Positions 39,201 to 51,200 of a DNA stretch of 64,000 bases are shown here, piece by piece. Positions within the stretch are counted from its first letter, which is position 1. Each line of letters starts with the position of its first letter. Under the pieces are notes generated by a model, which saw only the letters and a list, made by a program, of their open reading frames with translations, did not search any database and was not told where the DNA came from. The position numbers were made by a program, and so were the translations under genes. This DNA comes from Plumapathes pennacea. Its lineage: Eukaryota; Cnidaria; Anthozoa; Antipatharia; Myriopathidae. Location of the stretch: contig OZ038470.1 in the NCBI GenBank assembly GCA_964036295.1, positions 13,273,578-13,337,577 of the forward strand. The letters run 5' to 3'.

Positions 39201-42200
39201 AGACTAAAATATGTAGAAAAACATGAAAAACATGAAAGTAATCAGACAGTTGCTTCTTCTCCTCACACATGCACATACAGGATTTATCTCTCATATTTGA
39301 AGTAGCTATAACTTTGGAGCATACCCTCAAATTTCATTAGTTAGGACTCAAACTTTGTAAAATGTGAGAATATTTTAGTTTTGTGGAACAAAGGAATACA
39401 ACATACTTGTTTTAAGTGCTGATCTTGTTTAGTTAAATTGAGCTTCATTGTATCCTGCTTACATTAATATTCAATTTTGGCCTTGCAGGGCTTGGTCAGG
39501 GTGTTGCAATTACAGTCCGAGGTCAAAAGCTGACATATTATCCTCCATCGGAGTTCGATCCGTACACCATAGAAGACACCCCAGTTTTACCTCCAGAGTC
39601 CAAGTTGCAACTGAGTTGGGTGTATCCTTCTTGTGCTTCAGAACCATGTAGCAGTTGATTAATTTTCTGCTTTTTATTATAAAAGCATTTATCAGCTATA
39701 CGAGACAAAACCCAGGGTTCAAAGTTCATAAGGCTGGGGATTGTGAATAAGAATCATCTTTGGCATGCCACTTTAATAATTAAAGATTTAATTAAATAGT
39801 TAAAAACTATTACTATTACTGCACACATAATTATTTACTGTATCCTCAAAAGTTCATACGGCCATAGAAAATTATCCCCCATTGGGATGAAAAGAATAGC
39901 TCAAAATTTAGTGAAACTTTAGACTCCCTTTTTATAACCAAGCAATTGGCAAATGAAGCGAACTATTGGCACCAAAATTATCCCACCTTAAGTAACCCTT
40001 TCACTCCCAAGCTCAAAATGCAGATTCTCCCAACCATAAAACAAGAAAATGTATGAGTGATGAAAAGAGAATTCATGTTTTAATCAACTGTCATTTGAGC
40101 AAGGTATCAAATGCCAAATTCTCCATACTGTATGATATGTTTCTGGTGGGAGACTGCAAAGAGAAAATTGAAGTTGATCACTATACAGTTAGTAGTAGTC
40201 TGTGGTTCCTTAATTACATGATGCTAGTTATGGCTATCGAGGCAAAGATACCCATGAAAACCTTCATGTGCTGCCGTCTGGAGAGGTGCTGTATTTTGTA
40301 TCAACTGTTGTTGTCATCTACAATAAGTCGACTAACACACAGCGACACTACACGGGGCATGCTGACGACATCAAGTGGTAAGTTATATGTACACCTCTCA
40401 CAACTCTCCTCAGTCTCCCGCGAACTTACATCAATCTCCCGCCTTCTCACTCGTCTTCCGCGAACTCAAACCAATCTCCCGCCTCCGCACCTCGTCTTCC
40501 AAGAACTCGCACCAATCTCCCGCCTCCGCAACTCGTCTTCCAAGAACTCACAGCAATCTCCTGCCTCCGCAACTCGTCTTCCGCGAACTCACACCAATCT
40601 CCCGTCTCCGCAACTCGTCCCTCCGCGAACTCACAGCAATCTCCCGCTTTCGGAACTCGTCTTCCGTAAACTCACACCAATCTCCCCTTCTCCGCAACTC
40701 GTCCTCCGCGAACTCACCAATCTCCCGCCTCCGCAACTCGTCTCCCGCGAACTCACACCAACCTCCCGTCTCCGCAACTCGTCTTCCGCGAACTCATACC
40801 AATCTCCCCTTCTCCGTAACTCGTCCTCCGCGAACTCACACCAATCTCCCGCCTCCGCAACTCGTCTCCCGCGAACTCACACCAATCTCCCGCATTCTTA
40901 ACTCGTCTCCCGCGAACTCACACCAATCTCTCGCCTCCTTAACTCAGTTGTCTCCCGCGAACTCACATCAATTTCCTGCCTCCGCAACTCGTCTTCCGCG
41001 AACTCATACCAATCTCCCCTTCTCCTTAACTCGTCTTCCGCGAACTCACATCAATCTCCCGCCTCCGCAACTCGTCTTCCGCGAACTCACACCAATCTCC
41101 CCTTCTCCGTAACTCGTCTTCCGCGAACTCACATCAATCTCCCGCCTCCGCAACTCGTCCTCCGCGAACTCACACCAATCTCCCGCCTCCGCAACTCGTC
41201 CTCCGCGAACTCACACCAATCTCCCGTCTCCGCAACTTGTCTCCAATCTCCCGCATTCTTAACTCGTCTTCCGCGAACTCACATCAATCTCCCGCCTCCG
41301 CAACTCGTCCTCCGCGAACTCACACCAATCTCCCGTCTCCGCAACTTGTCTCCAATCTCCCGCATTCTTAACTCGTCTCCCGCGAACTCACACCAATCTC
41401 GCTCTCGCCTCCTTAACTCAGTCGTCTCCCGCGAACTCGCATCAATTTCCTGCCTCCGCAACTCGTCTTCCGCGAACTCAAACCAATCTCCCGCCTCCGC
41501 ATCTCGTTTTCCGCGAACTTACACCAATCTCCCGCCTCCGCAACTCGTCCCCCGCGAACGTACACCAATCTCCCGATTCCAGAAGTCGTCTTCTGCGAAC
41601 TCACACTCTCCCGCCTTTGCAACTCGTCTTCTGCGAACTCACACCAATTTCCCGCCTCCGCAACTCGTATTCCGCGAATTTACACCAATCTCACGCCTCC
41701 GCATCTCGTCTTCCGCAAAGTCATACCAATCTCCCGCCTCCGCAACTCGTTTTCCGCGAATTTACACCAATCTCGCGCCTTCGCATTTTGTCTTCCGCAA
41801 ACTCACACCAATCTCCCGCCTTCGCACCTCGTCTTCCGCGAATTCAGTTTAATCTCCCGCGTTTTTTGTCGCGTGAGTTAATTCTGTTTTCAGAATAGCA
41901 CAAAGTCTGTTCTTTTGGGAACTGATAATTTGTGAAAGCCCCAAAATAACGTGATCTTTGGTTAACACTGTACAGCGAAAACCTCAGAACAATCTACTTT
42001 TATTTTTTCTCTTGTGTAGTTTGGCTGTCCATCCCAATCAGTGGTACATCGCAACAGGACAAGCTTCAGGACTATCACTTGATCAGAACGAACTGGTAAG
42101 CTAGACGGTTTCCGCGACTAGTCTGAATAATGGTGGTACGAACATTATAGATTATTATAGATACATATAGAAGATAAGAGAGAGAGAGAGAGAAAGAAAG

Positions 42201-45200
42201 AGTACCCGCCATTTGATTGGTAGAGTATTACGCGCTCGTCAGCGGGACAGAGCCTGAAGTCAGTCTGGCATCAAACTTGCAGACGGTTTGATCCCTGTGA
42301 AACGAATAATTTTTGTAGCAATGATGTGCTCATTAGTTCTGACCTGTTCCCCTGTAGAGTCACATTCGCATATGGGATGCAGAGACCCTCATTTCCTTGG
42401 CTGTTCTTGCACTGGAGGATTACGGTCTTGGTGTGACTTGTCTGTCGTTTTCTTCAGAGGTAGGCAACTCTATCTTCAAGAAAATGCTGTTGTTACGATG
42501 TCTTTTATATATTGCAAGAGACAGAAACTCCAAAACTCAACGTAGAATACACATCAAATATGCCGTGTTTACACGAGAGACATTTACCGCAGTAATAACA
42601 TGCATACAATAATTTCTGCATTCTGATTGGCTGAGCGCGCGTCAATTTATCCCTAACAGTGCAAAAATGTGAAATTAACAGTGCAAAAATGTGACATTAA
42701 CAGTGCAGAAATTTGAAATTAAGAGTGCAAAAATTTGAAATTAAAAATTGCCGTCAGCTGGCGCGCGTATTTGCGAAGCCAAACAAAACAAAGGGGCGTT
42801 ATTAGCCTTACGGCATTAGCCTTATACCAACCTTGCATCAAACTGGATACTTGTAAACGTGCTATGTTGAGCTGTGTGGAAGCACAAGAACACGAGGGCA
42901 GGGAAGTGTGATGATCGTAGCACTCTTGCTTTTCCACACTCTCTGGCGTGCTTGCAAATTTCTGCGTAATTCTGTAGCTCCAGCATACCTTGGCATGCTG
43001 GTGTGTTCATTACTCCTTTAGCAAGTTATGTGTAACTAGCAAAGCTAATGTTTCAGGACAATGGTAAACAGCTTGTGTGTGTGGATACATCTGATGAAGA
43101 CTACAGACTGTCTGTGTGGGAATGGGAAGACAGAAGTATAATTTCTCAGAGTAAGGTTGGTACATGGAATACTTACCTTGATATCAGCCATCCCACCCTA
43201 AAACAGGCACCAATATCTGGCCATGTTTATCTCATTACAGTTTAAAGTCCTTTTATGATGAAAATTCAACCCAGAGGCAAATTTAGACCTCTGTTGCATT
43301 TTGTGAGTTTTAAAGGTTTAAAATAGCCCCTAACCTTTCCATGCTATTGTCATCTTTGTAGTATAGTCTTAGCTGTAATACTGAAGCCTGGAATCGGTTT
43401 AGTGGTCTCATTTTCCTGTGTGCCATATCATCATTATCGTGTTTCTTTTCTCTTTGTCAGAGTCTCAGTAACACCGTCCTAGCTGCAGCTTTTGATCCCG
43501 AAGACAGCAGAACCATCGTGTCATGTGGAAAGGAGCACATTTACTTTTGGAGATTGCACAATGGAAGACTGGAGAGGAAGAGCGGCTTTTTTGAGGTTGT
43601 AATATCTTGCTTAATACAGAATTAAACTGCACTTCATTCTTACAACACACTCTAGTTACAATGTACGCGCATTACGGTAAAATTGCAGTTGTTAATCCTT
43701 GATTCCAAGGATCTTTAGAGGTTGTCACGTGATTTTCATCTTAACAGTGTCCATTGTACTCGCTTTAGTGTGGGTGGGGAATTGGGGGGGGGGGGGGGGG
43801 TAGGGAATTGAGGGGGAGGGGAGGGGGAGGTAGGGCTATGAGACGAGCCGAAGGAACAGAACATGACATGTTTTTGGATATTCGTGGCGTTGTATAAAAA
43901 ATCAGAAGCCCTCTCGTTTTGTCTGACAGATTGTACGTTTGTTCATTTTGTTTAGAAGTACGACATTCCACATTTTCTGACATGCTTGGAGTTCGCACCC
44001 AGTGGGGATGTCATCACTGGTGATTCTGACGGCAACATTACGGTGTGGGGCAAAGGTATGTGAGATGAAATCTTCTTGTGAAAGCCTGAATTTCTCGATC
44101 TGCCACTTCCACTTGAAGGTGGAAAGTTGAAGTTGACAATCATTTATCTTCGGTTAATTCTCGGGAAACTTGGTGAATCTTGAATTTTGAATTACGGTGA
44201 ATATTCGTCGGTGGTCACAATCTCGTGCACGCAGTGGTTTTTGTTGGATCATATATAAGTAGTCAGTGTTGTTCAAATCGTTAACTGTTTCAATGCCCAA
44301 GGTCAGTTTGACTCTACCTTTGACACTTCCAACTTATGAACTGTCAAATGAAACCTAAAGGCGTGTCCACTCAAATGAAAGCTCTCAATAAGTACATTCT
44401 AACAGTAGTGATCACTTCCAACTCCTGAACTGTCAAATGAAACCTAAAGGCGTGTCCACTCAAATAAAGCTTCCAATGAGCACATTCTAACAGTAGTGAT
44501 CACTTCCAACTCCTGAACTGCCAAATGAAACCTAAAGGCGTGTCCACTCAAATAAAGCTTCCAATGAGCACATTCTAACAGTAGTGATCACTTCCAACTC
44601 CTGAACTGCCAAATGAAACCTAAAGGCGTGTCCACTCAAATAAAGCTTCCAATGAGCACATTCTTGCAGCAGCTTTGACGTTGTCGTTCACCAACAACGG
44701 AAACATGGATATGTGACAGGAATAAATACTTTGTGTCATTACTTTCAGCATCCAAGAAGATAAAGTTTGTTGTGAAGAATGCACACGAGGTAACAAACCT
44801 ATTTCTATGTCCTTTAATTGACCAGCTTTAAGTTTCTCATTCACGATCCCACGAGAGAAACATCATATAGTATAGAAAACTTGGCGATTCTGAAAGCTTG
44901 CTTATATGAAAACTGATTCAGTAGTTAATTCCCTGCGTTTTCTGTTTAAACGTTTTAAGCCTTGGCCAAACGAGGTGCAAGTCAACGCAAGTCGATGCAA
45001 GTTTTCAAACTTGCGCGGACTTGCGTTTTGTTTGGCCACCAACTTGCACGGACTTGCATCGACTTGCAGTGACTTGCATGGAATTTGAACATGTTCAAAT
45101 TTTCATGCAAGTCGACGCAAGTTTTTCACCTAAAACAGCGAAGAGCGCGTTAGCAAAGGCAAGTCTAAATCAAAAAAATCAAAAGTAAAAGCCTCCTCAT

Positions 45201-48200
45201 TAAGTTCCAGCTCAAGAGAGACTTTTTACTCGGTTTCTGACTCAGAGCCGTCTAAAAAAGAAAAAGTTTTTACAAAACTTGCATGAGCTTGCATCGACTT
45301 GCGTCTCGTTTGGCCAAATTTGGCAAGTGGATGCAATTTTTTTTTTTTTTTGTTCTCTTTCTCTTTTTCTCTTTCTTTTTCTTTTCTTTTTTTTTTCAAA
45401 ATTGAGGGGCATGGAGTTTTTCATTGACATAATTAACTACCACTAATAAAGTCGATCTGTTTACTTTTCACTTGTTTCGTAGAAAATTGTCCAGCATTCA
45501 TAACACTCTTCCCTCCATCTCGCCCCCAAGTAGTCTACCGTTATGTTTAGTATCGAATGCATTTTTCTTCTTAATCAATTGGCACTCAAATTTCTTTTGC
45601 AGAAAAGTATCCTCAGTCTGCAGTTGTTAGAGAACGGAACGTTGCTTTCAGCAGGTGGTGTTGATGGCAAGCTGCTGTCGTGGGATGCAAACAAATACTT
45701 CAACACACCACTACAAGAGACCCAGGTAAATCATGGGAAGAAAAGTATTGGCCAAAAAGTGAACTTGCAGTGACCCTTTGTGTAAAAGAAGTCGAACGTT
45801 TTCCTGGGATTCGAGGAAAGTTAGGGAATGCTGGAGCAAGTTAAGCGGTTTTCACCCCCGCGTTATAAGGCAGATACTAATTATTCCAACTTGAGCTGAA
45901 CGAAGAATTCTTGACTGTAGTCGATCGACCTGCTTGAATTCAAGAATGAATTAATTGCCAAAATTAAAGCAATAGGCAAGTATAATTTCCGCAGTCATCC
46001 GAAAGTAGCTGTATATTAGTAAATGACATGGAGGTGTAAGTGATATGTTTCTCCCGTTCAGATTGATGAAGCGTTTGGGGGCATCACGGCCATAGAACCT
46101 GTGACGTCAGTTCATGGGGATAATGTGACGCTTCTTCTCGGTACCACCAGTAATAACATTGTGGAGGGATCCTTCAGGATGCACTTCAAACTGGCCGTTC
46201 AGGTAAAATTAATTGCTATTTCGTTTTCGGGACACGAACGCGGACACTATACGAGCACGGACACGAACGAACCCTAACGAATTCGAACGCGGGCACGAAG
46301 TCGAATAAGGACACGAACACGAAGACGGACACAAACATGGACATGAACGCTGACCCGAACACGGACATTGAAGCAAACGCGGACAACACTATCACGGACA
46401 CGAACACGAACACAAGCACGAACATAAACACGAACTTAAAGACGAACACGACCGCTGATCTGGGCACGAACTTGGGCGCAATCACGAAAGTTCAGGGCTG
46501 TTTATGAATGCTATACTGTAATGCTTTCACAGAGCCAAAAGGAAGACATCCTTGCTTTAGCTGTGCATCCTGAAGAACAGATTTTCCTCTCTGCCTCTCT
46601 GGATAAAACGCTGACTCTCTGGAAGGCAGACACGCACAAAGTGCTCTGGAATGTTGCTGTGGAGGTATTTTCGTTATTCTGTCAACCACAGTCCTTTGCG
46701 CTCCGAAATCCTTGATCAGGTGCTCTAAAAGTCGAATGCAATTGGCAATACATCCGGAAGGAAGATTGTCTGTATTAATTTGGCTAACAATGGAACTTAG
46801 AACTTGATTTTTTTTTTGGTTTTTATTTTTTTGTGTTTTTTTTTTTCTGCTTAATTTAGCTTTGGGTTTCAAGAAATCTCTAACTAAGATGTTTATGTTT
46901 TTGTACAATACTGTTGATTTCTACCCACTGCCTATACGTCTAACATTAAGTTAATAATAATTTGTCCGTATTAGAGATGTGTTCCTTGGTTATTAGTCTT
47001 GTAACGTTGTTCTACTCTTTTTGAAGTTTCCCATCAAGTCTGCTGCATTCTATGTTTCTGGAAGTGTCATTGCCCTTGGAACTACAGCGGGAAGGTGGGT
47101 CGTTATAATGTTTATTCGTCTTTGCTTCGTACTATTAGCATTGTTCAGGTAATGACCTCTTGAGATTTTGCTTCGTATAGTGTTAAAAATGCCCTTACAT
47201 TTAATTGCCTGTATTGTAAAAGCACTTCAAATATTTGAAACTTACAAGTCATTTGTTTTTAGTATGCCAAGTAGGTGTGTACTTTCGCTGTGGAAATCAT
47301 ATCAAAATTGTCTACCAGTATGAAACGGGGGGTATGGAACAGGAACGAAACCTTTCAACCCTTTTATAATCTCCTCCTTTTTTCTTTCTTTATTTTTTCT
47401 CAGATGGATCGTATTGAGCGGAGACACGGGAATGCATATTGCATCATTCCAGGATGGAACAGAGCCCCTTTCAGATCTTGAGTACTCACGAGGTACAATT
47501 AAAGTAAACAGTGGTACTGTCTCTACCGTCCTGGCTTTTTGTAAACTAGCGTACTGGTAAAGTGTTTTTGGCCCAAGTATTTAAATCAAAATATCTCTCA
47601 AATTGTACGTATTTGATGAGAGATTGGGAGATGAAGATGATCATTCATGTTTGATGGATGATACAATGCACAAAGGATTGAAATTTAAAAAATAAGGTTT
47701 CTGTTGATCACTAGCTAGCTTCTGTCTTTCTTGCAAGTGAGCGTTCTAGAGAAGGGCTGGAGTTCAGAGAGAGGGGCAGTGTCGGGAGATGCGCATGTGC
47801 AATTGCCGGTCGAATCTTGCAAACATTTCGCCCAATGTTTTCAATTTTGAAATCCAAGATGGCGCCCACAATGGTGGTGGATCTGCCGCTCGATCGCTCG
47901 ATGTTCTAGAGACTCGACCAAACGGTGCGCATCTTATGACAATGCCCCTTTAAATACTGAAACAATCCGTTTCATCCCTTGACAGATGGTGAACACATTG
48001 CTATTGCATCTCATGATGGCAGTATTTACGTGCACTCTGTGTATGATGAGGGTTTCACCTACAGGAGAGTTGGCTCTTGCTCGGTAAGTTGTTTCTCAGC
48101 TATTGACATTTTGTTGCTGATCTTTGCCTTGGCTTATTGCTCTGCTATTATCGGCTGTTGTTCATCTCTTGTTCGGCTCTTGCTCAGCTTTTGTTCATCT

Positions 48201-51200
48201 GTTGATGATTCACCTTTTGCTCGACTGTTTCTCGGCTGTTGCTCGACTATTGATCGACTGTTTCTCGGCTGTTGCTCGACTATTGATCGACTGTTGCTCG
48301 GCTAGTGCTCGACTATTGATCGACTGTTGCTCGGCTAGTGCTCGACTATTGATCGACTGTTGCTCGGCTAGTGCTCGACTATTGATCGACTGTTGCTCGG
48401 CTAGTGCTCGACTGTTGCTCGGCTGTTGCTCGGCTGTTGCTGATTTTTGCTCGCCCTGTTGCTCGACTGCTGCTGTCTGGTTCTCGGCTGTTTTCGGCTG
48501 TTTCTCGTCTGTTGCTCGGATGTTGCTCATCTTTTGTTCATCTGTTGCTGATTTTGCTCGGCTTGTCGCTCGGTTGTTGTTTGTCTAGGTTTCTCGGCTA
48601 TTGCTCGGTTATCGCTCGGCTGCTGCTTATCTATTGCTCGGCTGTTCGGCTGACTTTTGTTTGCCCTGTTTATCGGCTATTGTTCGGCTGTTCCTGGACT
48701 GTTTCTCGGCCATTGTGTGGAAAATGTGCTCCAAGTCTTATCCTCGTTTCATGTATTTTCTTTTAGGGTCACGCAGAGCCCATCATGTTCCTTGACTGGT
48801 CACTGGACGGCTGTTTTATCCAGAGCGTTTCCACGGATTACGAACACATTGTCTGTACGTAAGCCTCCATTCCGTTTTGCACGAGACCATAGGTTTTCAA
48901 TTATCTCACATTTATCTCTTACCTTGTCTTGATCTTGTCTATTTCTTCTGTAGGGGAAATCGGTGCTTTTCAAAAAGAAGAGTCTCAAAATATAATCCGT
49001 GACACTGAATGGTCAACACGTAACGTGATGCTGGGCTACGATGTTGCAGGTATAGAAACCTGGTTTCATTCGTATCTACCCACATATTTCTATCTACGCT
49101 AATGTATCGAATACCATAAATACATAATGTTACTTTAGATTCAGTTTGTGCACAAATTATTTTATAGATTATGGGAGATGTTTGTGTCCTTTGTTTCAAA
49201 ACGAGGAAAGTATGTTGCACTGGGCCTCGTTTTGAAACAGAGTCAGCAGATATTTAACCCTTTCGCTCCCAAGCTCAAAGTACAAATTCTCCCAACCATA
49301 AAATAAGAAAATGTATGAGTGATGAGAAGAGAATTTATGTTTTAATCAGCTGTCATTTGAGCAACGTATCAAATGCCAAATTCTCCATACTGTATGATAT
49401 ATCTCTGGTGAGAAACTGAAAAGAGAAAATTGAAGTTGATCACTCTTGGGAGTGAAAGGGTTAAGTGGCCTATCATATAATATTTTCGTATTTTGAGTCG
49501 ATAGCGTAGATAAAAGCAAAGACCCGTTTGCATAAAGCGCATATCACAACACCCAGTATAAAAGTATATACGTTTTTCAGTGCGTAACAGAACAGATATC
49601 CTCCAATATAAGAATATACAGTGTGCCCTTTCAATGCTCTATATTGATGTCTAAATCTGTATTTCCCGAATAGAGCCGTTTTCGGATGACTGTCAAAAAG
49701 CGTGATTGATTTAGTTTTGCGTTTTGCTACACTTTCGGATTGGTCCAAGCAACTTTAGTTACAAAACCTAATTGTGTAGCGTGAGATCCTCTGTATCGTA
49801 GAACGATTCTCAATGCTTCTTGCCTGTTCCAGGAGTGTGGCCGTCTCAGTCAGACAATGGCAACTTAGTGTGCAGCTGTGACCTGGCCTGGTCACGTGAC
49901 GTATTTGCCGTAGGCGACGAGCTTGGCTACATCCGTTTGTTCCAGCACCCTTGCAGCCAATCAGCGGTTAGTCTTCTTACATTGTTTTTACGGTCAAACC
50001 TGTATTGCGCGAACACCCTTGGGGAATTGTGAAGTGTCCGCTTAATTCAGGGTGTCCGCTTGATACAGGTAGAGTTTACAGTATCTTACTTGGAAGTAGA
50101 TTTTCGGGACTTGGACAACTGTCCGCTTAATACAGGGTGTCCGCTTAATACAGGTTCGACTGTACTATTTATACAAGCGACGAGAAATTGTTCCACGTGA
50201 ATGTTAGTTGGTGAAAGGACAGTTCGAAGTTATAGGTGCCTGAATTACACGACTTCCTTCATTTGTGCGGTATGTTTTTAGTATTCTTTATACACCTGGT
50301 TTGACTTGCGTATACAGGCAAACCTCTATTAAGCGGCCACCCACGGGGAATGGCTTTGTGGCCGCTTAACAGAGGGACACCAATAATGGGCCTTTGGTAT
50401 GGTCAAGCTTCGTTTGATCACAATTTTATTATTTGTAAACTTGTGACATGTGTTAAGTAAGGTATTGACAAAAGCTGCGGTCTCTAATTAAGCTCATGTT
50501 TTAGTTCGTTTCCGTTGAGGTCACTTAATGGACTACCTTAAAGATGCTTTGCACCGTAGATGCTTTGCGCGCCCAGTGACTGACGGCGGCCATCTTCGTA
50601 TCATACAAAAATGGCGGATTCTCATGTTTTTCTATGTAACAAATCAGCACAAACTCGGAAAGTGTATTGAATACGACAAGCAGCGACAGTCAGATTCATC
50701 AGTCATAACTTGGGCGCCTCGAGCTCCGGATGTAAATATAAACCTGGGCGCGCTAAGCGTCTATGGTGAGAAGGTCTCTTTAAATAGTTACCCAATCTAA
50801 AAAATTACCAAAGAACATAGTGTTCTTTATTTTTTACTGTTTCCACTTATATGGTTGTCCATGTAGTTAAGTATTTTTGTTGCTGTTGTTGTTGTTGTTG
50901 TTGTTGTTTTGCATTTCAGGCTCATTACCACCAATACAGAGGTCACAGTTCTCCAGTGACTCGACTGCTGTTCCTTGCTTCGGACACTTACCTGATCAGT
51001 ACAGGGAGCCGTGATGCGTGTGTCATACAATGGGCCGTGCAAGGCAAACTGGAAACCTTGCACGAAGAAGAAGAAAACGAAGACTCGCACGACGAAGAAG
51101 ACATGGACACTGGTTCTTACCAATCAGACTCTGATGAGTACGAACCGGCCGGGGTCGACCGAAGAAATATGTATTCAGACGAAGAAGATTATGATGACGA

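Noticed and set aside
40053-41852. Several long overlapping open frames of Ser/Arg/Asn/Leu-rich protein on both strands
   Set aside because: They are produced by the 41-bp minisatellite, whose unit lacks stop codons and whose length is not a multiple of three, so every frame is open. They lie between two DCX-EMAP exons that must be spliced together.
40395-41868. CRISPR-like regular repeat array
   Set aside because: Units are contiguous without unique spacers, and the context is a eukaryotic intron.
46216-46485. FVFVFV-type hydrophobic - strand frame
   Set aside because: It comes from the 12-bp GACACGAAC minisatellite in a DCX-EMAP intron.
48124-48588. Cysteine/serine/leucine-rich frame and the opposite NSRALAEQQ frame
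   Set aside because: Both are translations of the 33-bp intronic minisatellite and lack any independent gene signal.
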